Source: Terriglobales bacterium
Lineage (GTDB): Bacteria > Acidobacteriota > Terriglobia > Terriglobales > Acidobacteriaceae
Length of the DNA stretch: 64,000 nucleotides
Reading direction: 5' to 3'
Assembly: GCA_025462725.1 (NCBI GenBank)
Contig: JAOAPE010000012.1
Span: 62,001 to 126,000 of the forward strand
Shown here: positions 43,994-53,801 of the stretch, in pieces
Position numbering within the stretch: position 1 is the first letter of the stretch
Layout of the letters: every line of letters starts with the position of its first letter
Made by a program: the position numbers and the translations under genes
The notes under the pieces: model-generated
What the model saw: only the letters and a program-made list of their open reading frames with translations
Databases searched by the model: none
What the model was told of the DNA's origin: nothing

Positions 43994-45055
43994 TTACGGA
44001 CGCGACTCCCTTATTGTTCCCGCCGTCTCTAATCCTGCCGTTTTGATAAGTAATTGGGGAACGCGCCGGCTGGCTTCTGCAATCTGCTCCTGAGACAAGT
44101 TCGCTCCTAGCTTGTCGAGTTCGCGGGTAGCATCTTGGTTTCCGGATTGCGAAGCAGCTTGCGCATAGGCGTATGAGGCCACCACGTCCTTGTGGACTCC
44201 TGTGCCGGAGAAATACATGGATCCGATCATCCGCAATGCGGAACTTTCGCCGTGTTCTGCTGCCCGCTGATACCAATAAAGTGCTTTTTCGAAGTTTTTC
44301 TCTGCGCCTTGTCCAACAAAATACATGCTGGCCACGTTTAACTCCGCCCGCGAATGTTTTTGCTCCGCTGAGCGCAGAAACCAAGCCAAGGCATTGTTGT
44401 AATCCTTGGCCAAATAATACCTGGCCGCGACACTGAATTGCGCCTTGCTGTAGCCCTGCTCCGCAGAGGCCAGCATCCACTTCTTACAAGCCGCTTCGTC
44501 GCGCTCGACCCCGCCGCCATCGTGATATGCGATTGCGACGACATACTGCGATTCCCGATGGCCTTGCGAGGCTGCTTTGAGGAACAACGGAACCGCCTTT
44601 GTCATGTCCGGACGATGCTCCGGCGTTGTTTGTCCTTTGGCATACATCATGCCGAGCGCAAATTCTGCATCAACCTGACCTTGCGCTGTTGCCTTGCTCA
44701 ACCATTGCAGCGCTTGCTCGTGGTCACCGCTTGCTTCAAAGTAACTGCCCAACTCCGCTTGTGCTGCTGCGTAATCGGCGTTAGCGGAAGCTTTCAGGAA
44801 GTCAAGATAGACTTGCTGGTCCGCGGCAACGATGATCCCGTCGCGATAGGCGATTGCAAGCAGCATCTGAGATCGCGGATCGTTCTCTTGCGCGCGTCGC
44901 ATGAGACCCGGAAGGTCTGCTTTTTTCAGGTGTTGCAATGAATTGACAAGGGCTGCGAACGTATCAGAAGAGGGACTATTGGGATCGTGCGACGCCGCAA
45001 GCGGTGAAGCGAGAGCGCAGAACAGGGCACAGGCAAGTGCCAGACGAACGCGCAT
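43994..45055 (-). CDS. Exported Sel1-repeat (TPR-like) protein
   Basis: A 353-residue protein with a signal peptide (about 1-21, 'LACALFCALASPLAA'). From residue about 60 on it carries some seven Sel1-like repeats of about 36 residues, with 'A..LG.MY..G.G...' consensus: 'AEFALGMMYAKGQTT', 'SQYVVAIAYHDGGGV', 'AELNVASMYFVGQGAEKN', 'ALRMIGSMYFSGTGVHKD'. Sel1 repeats form a superhelix that binds partners. No enzymatic domain. It stands 113 nt after mtnA and may have its own promoter. Confidence 0.88.
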   Translation of the reverse strand: MRVRLALACALFCALASPLAASHDPNSPSSDTFAALVNSLQHLKKADLPGLMRRAQENDPRSQMLLAIAYRDGIIVAADQQVYLDFLKASANADYAAAQAELGSYFEASGDHEQALQWLSKATAQGQVDAEFALGMMYAKGQTTPEHRPDMTKAVPLFLKAASQGHRESQYVVAIAYHDGGGVERDEAACKKWMLASAEQGYSKAQFSVAARYYLAKDYNNALAWFLRSAEQKHSRAELNVASMYFVGQGAEKNFEKALYWYQRAAEHGESSALRMIGSMYFSGTGVHKDVVASYAYAQAASQSGNQDATRELDKLGANLSQEQIAEASRRVPQLLIKTAGLETAGTIRESRP

Positions 45056-45168
45056 ACTGAACCTTCTAGGTACTTAGGGAATTGGGGACGGGCTTGCGCA
45101 GGAGCATAGCGCGAACTTAGGCCAGCAACAAACAAAATAAATTGCGTAACCCTAGAGAAATACCTTAG

Positions 45169-46221
45169 CTACGCAGGAACTGGCTCATTGCGGCTCAACT
45201 GCTGCAAGGATTCGCTGTACGACGGTTTTGCCACTCCGCGCTCAGTAATAATGGCCGTCACGTACTTGTGCGGTGTTACATCGAACGCCGGATTTTCAAC
45301 GCGGATCCCCGTAGGCGTGATCTGCTTTCCGGAAAAGTGTGTCATCTCCGTGGCGGAACGCTGTTCGATTGGAATGTGGTCGCCATCGGGAGTAGCAAGG
45401 TCAATCGTTGACCAGGGTGCGGCGACATAGAAGGGAATGCCGTGTTCCTTGGCCATGATCGCAACCGAATAGGTGCCAATCTTATTTGCGACGTCCCCAT
45501 TTGCAGCAATCCGGTCAGCGCCTACGATTACCGCGCCGATCTTGCCTTGCTTCATCATCGCTGCGGCCATGTTGTCGGCGATAACCGTTGTGGGAATTCC
45601 ATCCTGATTCAACTCCCATGCCGTCAGCCGAGAGCCTTGAAGAAAAGGGCGCGTCTCATCCGCATAGATGTTGATCTTGCTGCCGGACGCCACGGCTGAA
45701 CGGATAACGCCCAGCGCCGTGCCGTAGCCGCACGTAGCCAGCGCTCCTGCATTGCAATGTGTAAGCACTCCGCCGGATCGGGGCAGCAGCATCGCGCCGT
45801 TGCGTCCCATCGCTTCGCAGGCCGCGATGTCTTCGAGGTACATCTGCTGCGCTTCTTTGATAAGCGCTTGCTTTATGGAATCAACTGGCTGTCCCGCCAC
45901 GGATTCGAACTTTTCTTTCATGCGACGAATAGCCCAGAATAGATTCACTGCTGTGGGACGTGTTGCCGCAAGAATCTCGCAAATCTTTTCAAATTGTGGA
46001 CGGAGCTCTTGTACCGAATCCGCTTTCGCATCACGGACACCGAGAGCCACTCCCATGGCCGCCGCCACTCCAATGGCAGGCGCGCCTCGCACGATCATCG
46101 TGAAGATCGCATCTGCGACCTCCTGATACGTTGCGCAGGTTACATAGACTTCTTCTGTAGGGAGCTTTGTCTGGTCAATAAAACGAACGCCTGCGTCGGT
46201 CCATTCAAGGGTCTTGATCAT
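45169..46221 (-). CDS. mtnA: S-methyl-5-thioribose-1-phosphate isomerase
   Basis: Isomerises MTR-1-P to MTRu-1-P in the methionine salvage pathway. The 350-residue protein has the active-site Cys in '[19 protein letters not shown]' (about residue 160-178) and catalytic Asp in '[19 protein letters not shown]' (about 238). '[14 protein letters not shown]'-type and '[10 protein letters not shown]' motifs also fit. Start ATG 46221. Located 43 nt downstream of pyrE. No other salvage genes (mtnK, mtnB, mtnC/D) are in the window. Related eIF2B-like subunits share the fold but lack these motifs. Confidence 0.94.
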   Translation of the reverse strand: MIKTLEWTDAGVRFIDQTKLPTEEVYVTCATYQEVADAIFTMIVRGAPAIGVAAAMGVALGVRDAKADSVQELRPQFEKICEILAATRPTAVNLFWAIRRMKEKFESVAGQPVDSIKQALIKEAQQMYLEDIAACEAMGRNGAMLLPRSGGVLTHCNAGALATCGYGTALGVIRSAVASGSKINIYADETRPFLQGSRLTAWELNQDGIPTTVIADNMAAAMMKQGKIGAVIVGADRIAANGDVANKIGTYSVAIMAKEHGIPFYVAAPWSTIDLATPDGDHIPIEQRSATEMTHFSGKQITPTGIRVENPAFDVTPHKYVTAIITERGVAKPSYSESLQQLSRNEPVPA

Positions 46222-46264
46222 AATTGGTGACTGTTATCCAGTGTAAAGGGCGAGAAGTGGATTG

Positions 46265-46918
46265 TCAGCTTTGTGACGCAGCATTGCTCGACGCAAGCTT
46301 CAGGTGCTCCTCGCGAACATCCTGAGCGGTAAAGATGGAAACAAATGTGGACGGTGCGGCGGCTTTCTCAACATTCGCGCGGCCCCCTGCCTCTTGTCGC
46401 TCCACCAGACAGATCGCGCCGACTACTTGAAATCCAAACTCACGCGCTGCCTCAATAGCCTGGATCGTGGAGCCTCCGGTAGTACAAACATCATCCACGA
46501 TAACCACCTTTGCGCCGGGCTTCTGGAATCCCTCAATGCGTCTGCCTGTGCCATGCGCCTTCTCTTGTTTCCGAACAAGAAAACCGTGGATAAAATACGA
46601 AGCCAAATCAGCTTCTTTCGTGCGGGCGGGTGCGCGCGTTTGTACTCTCTGAGCGCTCAACAGCGAGACTGCGGTTACGATTGGATCCGCTCCCATGGTC
46701 ATGCCGCCAATGGCTTCCGGCCGCCAGCCATGATGATGGATCACGTCCGTGACAACTTGGCCTACAAGCCGCGCGCCGTCTGCATGGAGCGTGGTCGTGC
46801 GGCAATCGATGTAGTAATCGCTGGTGCCGCCGGACGACAATTTGAATTCGCCGAGCTTAAACGAGTGCTCCGCCAGCAGGCGTAACAGCTTTTCTTTGGG
46901 ATTGAGGGGGCCTGTCAT
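46265..46918 (-). CDS. pyrE: Orotate phosphoribosyltransferase
   Basis: 217 residues from ATG 46918; the extra 96 codons of the longer open frame overlap the upstream CPBP gene and are spurious. It adds phosphoribosyl from PRPP to orotate in pyrimidine synthesis. The PRPP-binding signature is 'VVIVDDVCTTGGSTIQAI' (about residues 130-147); 'GEFKLSSGGTSDYYIDCRTT' near the N-terminus and 'GMTMGADPIVTAV' are the usual substrate motifs. Lies 35 nt downstream of the CPBP protease gene and 43 nt upstream of mtnA. Confidence 0.94.
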   Translation of the reverse strand: MTGPLNPKEKLLRLLAEHSFKLGEFKLSSGGTSDYYIDCRTTTLHADGARLVGQVVTDVIHHHGWRPEAIGGMTMGADPIVTAVSLLSAQRVQTRAPARTKEADLASYFIHGFLVRKQEKAHGTGRRIEGFQKPGAKVVIVDDVCTTGGSTIQAIEAAREFGFQVVGAICLVERQEAGGRANVEKAAAPSTFVSIFTAQDVREEHLKLASSNAASQS

Positions 46919-46953
46919 ATAGATAAAAAATGTAACACAGCAGCAGCGGAAGA

Positions 46954-47748
46954 TTATTCCGCGAGTCTCTCCAAATGGCGGAATCCGCTCGTTGCATAGA
47001 ACAAAACTGCGAACAACGTCGCGTTGTAGCTGACATGAACGATCCAGCTGGCCGCCAGTGAATCCGCACGAGCCCGCACGCTGGTCAATACCAATCCGAC
47101 GCCGAAGATGACGAGCAGCGGCGCCCATGAGTGCGCAAGCTGTGATTGATGCACGAGCGCGAACAGCAGCGCGGTTAAAACGGTGCCGGACAAGCCTCCC
47201 AGCCATCGCACCGCAACCGGGTACAACAACCCGCGGAAGAGCAACTCTTCCACCAGTGGAGCCACGAGCACCCCGAACGCCATCATCAGGTAGATGAATA
47301 CTGGCTCCTGAAAATAGCGATCAAACGGCAATGATTTGGGGATTGGTAAAAAATGTCCCGCGATCTGGGCCACAATGGCCATCACGAATCCCACAAGAAC
47401 ATACGTGCCTACAGCAGATACGCTCGGAAATTTCCACTTCACGGCCTCCCAGAAATCCTGCTGTGCGCGCACTGTGATCAGCATGCGTGCAAAAACAAAT
47501 GCAATCAGGTATGCGATGAGTTGGACAGGAACTACAAAAAGGGGACTGCTGGCAACTTTGTCAATGCTTAATCCCGCAAATCGAGGGAGCGAATGCGCCA
47601 TGGCGAAACCCGCTTTCGCGCTCACAACCAGTGCGCAATATCCAATGAGCAATATCGCAAGGATGTCGAGGATGCCCCATCCCGGCTCCGCATTTGGCTG
47701 CGGTTCAAGAGGAAGCTCTTGCAGGGGACTCTCAGGCGTCATCGTCAT
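46954..47748 (-). CDS. CPBP-family intramembrane metalloprotease
   Basis: A 264-residue membrane protein with about seven or eight helices. Conserved CPBP/CAAX motifs are 'EELLFRGLLYPV' (about residues 163-174, with the EExxxR metal-binding glutamates) and 'ALLFALVHQSQLAH' (about 190, the conserved His). The later His in 'SWIVHVSYNATLF' fits the third motif. Such proteases act on membrane-anchored or prenylated peptides; the substrate is unknown. It starts 29 nt after uvrA on the same strand. Confidence 0.9.
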   Translation of the reverse strand: MTMTPESPLQELPLEPQPNAEPGWGILDILAILLIGYCALVVSAKAGFAMAHSLPRFAGLSIDKVASSPLFVVPVQLIAYLIAFVFARMLITVRAQQDFWEAVKWKFPSVSAVGTYVLVGFVMAIVAQIAGHFLPIPKSLPFDRYFQEPVFIYLMMAFGVLVAPLVEELLFRGLLYPVAVRWLGGLSGTVLTALLFALVHQSQLAHSWAPLLVIFGVGLVLTSVRARADSLAASWIVHVSYNATLFAVLFYATSGFRHLERLAE

Positions 47749-47777
47749 TCAATTGTATTGGAGGTTTCACGCAGAAG

Positions 47778-50594
47778 TTATCGCCCAGCCACTGCCGCGA
47801 TTGCCTGTCCGGTATATGACTTCTTGATTCGCGCAATCTGCTCCGGCGGGCCCTGTGCAACAATCCTGCCACCGTCCTCGCCGCCTTCGGGTCCAAGATC
47901 GATGATCCAATCCGCATTGCGGATTACATCCATGTTGTGCTCGATGATAATGATTGTGTTGCCTAAATCGGTCAACCGATGCAGCACATCCAGCAGTTTC
48001 TTCACGTCGTCAAAGTGCAGTCCGGTAGTGGGCTCATCGAGCAGATAAAGAGTTTTCCCCGTCTGCCGCTTTGACAGTTCTTTTGCCAGTTTGATCCGCT
48101 GAGCTTCGCCGCCGGATAGCGTCACTGCAGATTGCCCCAACTGTACATACCCGAGTCCAACGTCGACCAGCGTCTGCAGCTTCTGCCGAATCTGCGGGAT
48201 GTCTTCGAGGACTGGCAGCGCATCCACAATGGGCGTTTCCAATAAGTCGGCGATGCTGAATCCCTTGAACTTCACCGCAAGCGTCTCATGGTTGTATCGC
48301 TTGCCATTGCAGACCTCGCACTGCACGTATACATCTGGCAGGAAGTTCATCTCAATGCGACGCTGGCCGTCGCCTGTGCACGCCTCGCAACGTCCTCCAG
48401 CCACGTTGAATGAAAATCGCCCCGGCTTGTATCCGCGCTCGCGCGATTCCGGCAGCATGGCGTAGATGTTTCGGATGTCAGTGAACACGCCCGTGTACGT
48501 CGCCGGATTCGACCGCGGCGTGCGGCCGATCGGCGATTGGTCGATCCGGATCACCTTGTCCAATTGGTCAATGCCAACGATAGCTTTATGCGCACCTGCG
48601 ACCTGTCGCGAACGATAGAGTTGTTTAGCGAGCGCCGGATAAAGAATGTCATTCACCAAAGTCGATTTCCCGCTGCCAGAGACACCCGTAACGACCGTCA
48701 TTACGCCCAGCGGGAAACTCACATCGACGTTTTTGAGATTGTGTTCCTTCGCACCCAGAATGCTGATCGCCTTGCTAGTACCGTTCTCACCGCCGCTGCC
48801 ATTAAGTTCAACCGGTCGAGGCGCTTTGCTCGGCAGGATGGAAAGCTTGCCGGAAATATATTTGCCCGTGACCGATTCGGGATTGTCCATGATCTCTTTC
48901 GGCGTGCCTGCGGCAACTACTTCGCCGCCATGCCGTCCCGCTCCCGGGCCAAGATCAATCACATAATCAGCGCGCCGGATTGTCTCCTCATCGTGCTCTA
49001 CAACCAGCACGGTGTTTCCCAGGTCGCGCAGCGATTCCAGCGCCTTCAGCAGACGATCATTGTCACGGTGATGCAGCCCGATCGACGGCTCATCCAATAC
49101 ATAAAGAACGCCTCGCAATCGCGATCCGATCTGTGTCGCCAACCGGATACGTTGTCCTTCTCCCCCGGAAAGCGTTGCCGCTGAGCGGTCGAGCGAGATG
49201 TATCCCAGCCCTACTGCATCCAGGAATTGCAACCGCCCGATAATTTCCTTCAGCACCCGTCCTGCGACTTGCTCTTCGCGTCCATTCAGCTTGATCTTGC
49301 GCGCGGCTTCCAGCGCGCGGCCCACGCTGAATGCGGTGAAGTCTGCGATGGAGACGGAATTCACTTTAACCGCGAGACTCTCCGGACGCAATCGTCGACC
49401 ATGACATGCGGGACACTGTGTGCCAGACATGTAGTTCAGCATCCACTCCTGATAGCTGTCAGAACTCGAGTCCTCCATGTTCTGCCGCAGGAACGCGATG
49501 ACGCCGTGGAAGCCCGTGCGCGGAGCCTCTTTCTCTGTGGGCCCGTAAAGCAGCAGGTTCTGCGTCTTTGCCGGAAGTTTCTCAAAGGGCGTGCTCAGGT
49601 CGATTTTGTAAGCCTCCGCCACGATCGCGAGCATGCGCTGCAAATACGTTGATCCAGAGCCCGGCCCCAGCGCGCCTTCCAGCAGCGGCTTTGACCAATC
49701 CACAATGATCAGCGTGGGATCAAAATCATATTTGTATCCAAGGCCATTACATTCGGGACACGCGCCATAAACACTGTTAAATGAAAACGACCTCGGCTCA
49801 AGCGCCGCTACGCTTATCCCGCAATCAGGACACGCCAACTTCGACGAATAGAGATGTTCCTCGCCGTTAACGATCGAAATCAACACCAGGCCATCGGCGA
49901 GCTTCATCGCCGCTGCAACCGAATTCTCTAGGCGTTTCTCTATTCCGGGCTTCACTAGCAGGCGATCGACGACAACCTCGATCGTATGGTTCTTCCGCTT
50001 GTCCAGGCGGATGCTGTCCATGTCCTCATCTAAGCTGCGGATCTCGCCATTGATGCGCGCCTTGATGTATCCCGCTTGCGCAAGCTTCTCCAATTCTTTT
50101 CGGAACTCGCCCTTACGACCACGCACGATGGGCGCGAGCACCATCACGCGGTCTTCGGCGGAAAGCTGCATCACACGCTGCACGATCTGGTCTGAAGTCT
50201 GCCGCGATATCGGCCTGCCGCAGTTCGGACAATGCGGAACTCCGATCGAGGAATACAGTAAGCGCAAATAATCGTAAATCTCAGTAATCGTCCCTACAGT
50301 CGAGCGCGGGCTGCGGGATGTAGTTTTCTGCTCGATGGAAATACTGGGGCTAAGGCCATCAATTGAGTCCACCTCAGGGCGTTCCATCTGGTCAAGGAAC
50401 TGGCGGGCGTATGCGGACAGCGTTTCCACGTAGCGGCGCTGGCCTTCGGCGTAAATGGTGTCAAAGGCAAGCGACGATTTTCCGGAACCGCTCAAACCGG
50501 TCACAACCGTCAGCGTGTTACGTGGAATATCTACGCTGATGTTCTTAAGGTTGTGCTGGCGTGCGCCGCGGACTGAGATCTTGGTAATGGCCAT
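47778..50594 (-). CDS. uvrA: Excinuclease ABC subunit A
   Basis: 938 residues from ATG 50594 ('[18 protein letters not shown]'), the conserved N-terminus; the longer open frame adds 11 spurious codons. It has two ABC ATPase halves with Walker A '[13 protein letters not shown]' and '[13 protein letters not shown]' and two signature loops ('[12 protein letters not shown]', '[12 protein letters not shown]'). Zinc motifs are 'CPNCGRPI', '[20 protein letters not shown]...CPECNG' and 'CEACTGDGQ...CEVCNGKRY'. UvrA dimers scan DNA for bulky damage and load UvrB. First gene of the minus-strand run uvrA-CPBP-pyrE-mtnA. Confidence 0.98.
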   Translation of the reverse strand: MAITKISVRGARQHNLKNISVDIPRNTLTVVTGLSGSGKSSLAFDTIYAEGQRRYVETLSAYARQFLDQMERPEVDSIDGLSPSISIEQKTTSRSPRSTVGTITEIYDYLRLLYSSIGVPHCPNCGRPISRQTSDQIVQRVMQLSAEDRVMVLAPIVRGRKGEFRKELEKLAQAGYIKARINGEIRSLDEDMDSIRLDKRKNHTIEVVVDRLLVKPGIEKRLENSVAAAMKLADGLVLISIVNGEEHLYSSKLACPDCGISVAALEPRSFSFNSVYGACPECNGLGYKYDFDPTLIIVDWSKPLLEGALGPGSGSTYLQRMLAIVAEAYKIDLSTPFEKLPAKTQNLLLYGPTEKEAPRTGFHGVIAFLRQNMEDSSSDSYQEWMLNYMSGTQCPACHGRRLRPESLAVKVNSVSIADFTAFSVGRALEAARKIKLNGREEQVAGRVLKEIIGRLQFLDAVGLGYISLDRSAATLSGGEGQRIRLATQIGSRLRGVLYVLDEPSIGLHHRDNDRLLKALESLRDLGNTVLVVEHDEETIRRADYVIDLGPGAGRHGGEVVAAGTPKEIMDNPESVTGKYISGKLSILPSKAPRPVELNGSGGENGTSKAISILGAKEHNLKNVDVSFPLGVMTVVTGVSGSGKSTLVNDILYPALAKQLYRSRQVAGAHKAIVGIDQLDKVIRIDQSPIGRTPRSNPATYTGVFTDIRNIYAMLPESRERGYKPGRFSFNVAGGRCEACTGDGQRRIEMNFLPDVYVQCEVCNGKRYNHETLAVKFKGFSIADLLETPIVDALPVLEDIPQIRQKLQTLVDVGLGYVQLGQSAVTLSGGEAQRIKLAKELSKRQTGKTLYLLDEPTTGLHFDDVKKLLDVLHRLTDLGNTIIIIEHNMDVIRNADWIIDLGPEGGEDGGRIVAQGPPEQIARIKKSYTGQAIAAVAGR

Positions 50595-50892
50595 GCAAAA
50601 GTGGAAGTTCGTAGGCTCCGCCGCCACTCCGGGTCTGAATCCGCACAGTCTAAGGTGCAGTGCTACAGACAGCTTCAGAAGGGAATGGGCGCAACTCTAC
50701 TCCGTATCTTAGTTGTCAACAGTGCGGCGGGTCAAATAGCGATAGAGTGAAAAATACGCGTGAATCAGTGACTAAAGGTCACGATAGGCGCGCCAAACGG
50801 ACGCAACATGCTGCACTAGGGATATCTATGCAGCCGGGTTCTAGAGGCAGTACAACGAACAGGAACAAACCTTCATCTGATTGGGAAGTCAT

Positions 50893-51078
50893 ATGCTCGC
50901 TGGCACCACGGTTTTCCTCACCATAGTCTTTGCACTGTTTTTCGGGATCCTCTCCGGATGGGCCGTCCTGGCTGCCATGCTCTATGTCTTCGGGCAGAGA
51001 AGAGGGCTCCAGCCTCAAACCCAGCCTAAACTGGCCAAGGCCGTCGTAGCTCTAAGCTCACAAACAACCGCTAGCTAA
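50893..51078 (+). CDS. Small single-pass membrane protein
   Basis: 61 residues from ATG 50893 (an in-frame TTG four codons earlier is possible). It has one or two membrane segments ('TTVFLTIVFALFFGILSGWAVLAAMLYVFG', in part) followed by a short basic/Gln tail. Family unknown; no ribosome site is strong enough to decide the start. It converges on the gene ending at 51088. Confidence 0.5.
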   Translation: MLAGTTVFLTIVFALFFGILSGWAVLAAMLYVFGQRRGLQPQTQPKLAKAVVALSSQTTAS

Positions 51079-51087
51079 CTCCAGCAA

Positions 51088-51936
51088 TTAACCTCGCGGC
51101 GGACGCGTGCTCCGTGGGACGTCGGGGCTCGCCGGTCCTTGCGGGGTGGTTTGCTGCTGCTGAAGCTGCTTTTGTTGCTCCATGTTGCGCAGGTCTTGCA
51201 GCAACTGTTCCGGAGTCTTCACCCCATTCTGCTGCGAAGCGTCCGGCACAGCCGCACCCGCCGCTCCTGGAACGGCTGCTCCAGGTGCTCCGGGCTGTGC
51301 GGCATTCGGTTGTGGCTGTGGAGCAGGTTGCGCGAAGCCTTCGTTGTCGTCTGATGCTGCTGAATCCCCGCTGTCATCTCCTTCGGCATCTGCGTTTGCA
51401 GGCGCTGCTGGAGCGCGATTGTTGGCCGCTACGGTCGGCCCCGCAGAGGCCGATTTGGGCGTCAAAACCACTCGTTCCAGTTTGTTCGGATCTGTATTGG
51501 ACCCGAGCATAATGAAATCGTAACGAGACCCTTGGAACAACGTAAGCAGGACGTCTCGCACCGGAGCGGGTCCTATCTGCGCAGCGATCCGGTCGCCGCC
51601 CATTCCGCCGCTGCTTTCAATGCGGACACCCGTCGCCGCGCGAATTGCATTCAGCACATCACTGAAGCTTGAATTTTCGGCGAACACTGTCAATAGGCCG
51701 TTCTGGAAGCTCACTCGGGGCGCTATCGCGCTCATCTGTGCAGGTCGGAGCGGTGCAGGTGGTGGAACCACGGCTTGCGGTGCAGGGGCAATTGGAGCAG
51801 GCTGATCGATCGGTAGATGAACCTTCTTACCCTGCGCCGCTTTTTTCTTTGCAACTGCGGACTTTTCAGCAGCGTGCGCCGAGATCAACCCACAACACAT
51901 AAACAACGAAATTGCTATCTTCCCAACGGAACCCAT
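51088..51936 (-). CDS. Exported protein with an STN/secretin-like domain and Pro/Ala-rich tail
   Basis: A 282-residue exported protein (signal peptide about 1-22). After a Lys/Pro-rich region, residues about 73-160 ('LLTVFAENSSFSDVLNAIRAATGV', 'DRIAAQIGPAPVRDVLLTLFQGSRYDFI', in part) match the STN/secretin N0-type beta-alpha fold found in secretins and TonB receptors. The remaining 120 residues are low-complexity, rich in Pro, Ala, Gly and Gln ('QQQQTTPQGP'). There is no secretin barrel. It may be a truncated secretin relative or a periplasmic adaptor. The gene is alone on its strand. Confidence 0.72.
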   Translation of the reverse strand: MGSVGKIAISLFMCCGLISAHAAEKSAVAKKKAAQGKKVHLPIDQPAPIAPAPQAVVPPPAPLRPAQMSAIAPRVSFQNGLLTVFAENSSFSDVLNAIRAATGVRIESSGGMGGDRIAAQIGPAPVRDVLLTLFQGSRYDFIMLGSNTDPNKLERVVLTPKSASAGPTVAANNRAPAAPANADAEGDDSGDSAASDDNEGFAQPAPQPQPNAAQPGAPGAAVPGAAGAAVPDASQQNGVKTPEQLLQDLRNMEQQKQLQQQQTTPQGPASPDVPRSTRPPRG

Positions 51937-52102
51937 AGAATCCTGTCACACGTGCTTCTAAGCTGATTCTAGCACTGCTTAATGCCTGAAATATCGCTAA
52001 CTTGCGCCGGTTTCGGCGTTCTGCATTTACATCTTTTGATGCGAGTTGCGGCATCATAAATATCCAGAGCTGCGTGATCTTGCAGGTATCATCCTTTAAC
52101 CC

Positions 52103-53134
52103 ATGCGATTCAATTACTTCTTCGGTGCAGAACTTAAGAATGGCCTTTATCGGCTGATTATCGGCACAGCGCTGGTTGTGCTTGCGCTTGTATGGCAGGC
52201 GAAAGCGGAGCAATGTTCCACGTCCACTGAGATGGACGCGGCCACTAAGTCCGCTGTCCAATCCACGGCGAGCCAATGGTTCAATTACGTGACTCAGGGC
52301 AACAGCCAGGCGTTGGCCGCAGTCGCGATTCCTGACATCGCATCCAACATCGCCGGAGTCGACGGCATTCTGCAGGAGCACAAAGCTGCCCTCGCCGGAT
52401 CAACAGGTTCAGTACGCAACGTGTACTTGCTCGACGCAACCGGCACAACACCGCAGCTCGACAAAGCCGAGTTCTACTGTGGAGTATTCAACTCGCCCAA
52501 CAAAGTCGGATTCACATTGCAGAACCTTCCTGCGGGGAAATACGCACTGGCCATTATGGACGTGCAGAGCTCTAAGACTCCATACTTTTATTCTTTCCTG
52601 ATGCGTCAGGAAGGCCCGACCTGGAAGCTGGCCGGATTGTTCCCGCGTCCCCGCCAGATCGCCGGACACGATGCCCAGTGGTATTGGGAACAGGCGCGCC
52701 AGTTCAAAGCCAAAGGCCAGAAGCACAACGCCTGGTATTACTATCTCGCCGCTCGGGAACTTGCGGCTCCGTTGCCGTTCATGTCCACGGCGAAGTTGGA
52801 CAACTTCTACGACGAGATTCAGCAGGCCACACCGCCTGATCTGCCCGAGCAGTCTCCTTTGCCGCTACCCGCAGCAAACGGGAAGGTCTATCAAGTCACA
52901 AATCTTTTCGTCGTACCGGATGAAGGCGCGAAGGGCCTCGACTTGGTCGTGAAGTACTCAACCCCAGATATCACTGACACCGGTAAGACCTTCCTCGAGA
53001 ACAAGGAAGTCATGAAAGCTCTGCTGGCGAAATATCCTGAGCTACGCGAACCGTTTGGAAATCTGGTTGCGCGCGCAGTAGCGCCTTCCGGAAAAGACTT
53101 CGGTTCCATGCTGCCGATGAAAGACGTCCAGTAA
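52103..53134 (+). CDS. Exported protein of unknown function
   Basis: 343 residues with a signal peptide (about 1-35). The mature part is soluble with one Cys pair (about 37 and 124), a 'QWYWEQARQFKAKGQKHNAWYYYLAARELA' (in part) TPR-like helical segment around residue 195-225, and a mixed alpha/beta C-terminus. I do not recognise a family, but the composition is that of a conserved acidobacterial periplasmic protein. Its stop is 5 nt from the stop of the convergent gene. Confidence 0.8.
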   Translation: MRFNYFFGAELKNGLYRLIIGTALVVLALVWQAKAEQCSTSTEMDAATKSAVQSTASQWFNYVTQGNSQALAAVAIPDIASNIAGVDGILQEHKAALAGSTGSVRNVYLLDATGTTPQLDKAEFYCGVFNSPNKVGFTLQNLPAGKYALAIMDVQSSKTPYFYSFLMRQEGPTWKLAGLFPRPRQIAGHDAQWYWEQARQFKAKGQKHNAWYYYLAARELAAPLPFMSTAKLDNFYDEIQQATPPDLPEQSPLPLPAANGKVYQVTNLFVVPDEGAKGLDLVVKYSTPDITDTGKTFLENKEVMKALLAKYPELREPFGNLVARAVAPSGKDFGSMLPMKDVQ

Positions 53135-53139
53135 CGCTG

Positions 53140-53781
53140 CTAACGCCGCCGGAAATGGTCGCGCAGCATAGAGCCATAAGCGTAAATGGCATATGCGAAC
53201 AATGCCGCAAAAGCAACGTATCCTGCGTATTGCTGGAACCAACCGTACGGATTCGACATCCACAGAGTGTGTAGTGAGACCCAGTCGCTAGCCCGTTGCA
53301 ACGGCTTTGTGTGCGCATCAATCCACCGTTGAGGATTATGATCAAGAAGGAAGAAGAGCCCGTACACAAGGGCAGCTCCGCCTATAACTGACGCTCCTAT
53401 AATTTGCAGAGTGTTCTTCGAAAGAGACTCGCCGTACAGACTGGCAAACCCCCGTAAGAAAAGAATCTCCCCCAAGTACCCGTTTTTCCTCGCTGCAATG
53501 GTAATGCAAGCCTTAAGTTCGCTCTCAGCTTCGCGGCCGCCATCACGCCGGAATCGGGTCTTTGCATTTCGGATCAGCGATGCGATTTTGTCCCAAGATT
53601 CATCGCCTTGTTCGTCATCGAAATTCTCTATTTCCTCTTCGGTAGGTGTGGGGTCGGTTTCTACTGACCTAAGGAGTTTTCTCTCAAACTCGGTCAGGGA
53701 GATTCCGTCAATTGCTGCTTGTTCAAAAATGACGGAGAGAAGCGCAGATTTTGCTTCAGTGGGGGTCTGGTAGGGTTGCAT
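53140..53781 (-). CDS. Membrane protein with acidic cytoplasmic N-terminal domain
   Basis: 213 residues. The N-terminal 110 residues are soluble and acidic (about 45-60, 'PTPTEEEIENFDDEQGDE') and could be a TerB-like or novel helical domain. Two transmembrane helices lie at about 122-142 and 184-205. No motif is diagnostic. Start ATG 53781. It lies 20 nt downstream of the ligD stop region on the opposite side of the convergent junction; no functional link is evident. Confidence 0.7.
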   Translation of the reverse strand: MQPYQTPTEAKSALLSVIFEQAAIDGISLTEFERKLLRSVETDPTPTEEEIENFDDEQGDESWDKIASLIRNAKTRFRRDGGREAESELKACITIAARKNGYLGEILFLRGFASLYGESLSKNTLQIIGASVIGGAALVYGLFFLLDHNPQRWIDAHTKPLQRASDWVSLHTLWMSNPYGWFQQYAGYVAFAALFAYAIYAYGSMLRDHFRRR

Positions 53782-53801
53782 TGCTGCGGGAGTTTATCAC
53801 T

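Noticed and set aside
43977-44480. 167-codon open frame on the minus strand
   Set aside because: It is an alternative frame inside the Sel1-repeat gene, which has clear repeats in its own frame.
46919-47206. Longer pyrE reading frame
   Set aside because: The extra codons lie inside the CPBP protease gene and have no pyrE similarity; ATG 46918 is the usual start.
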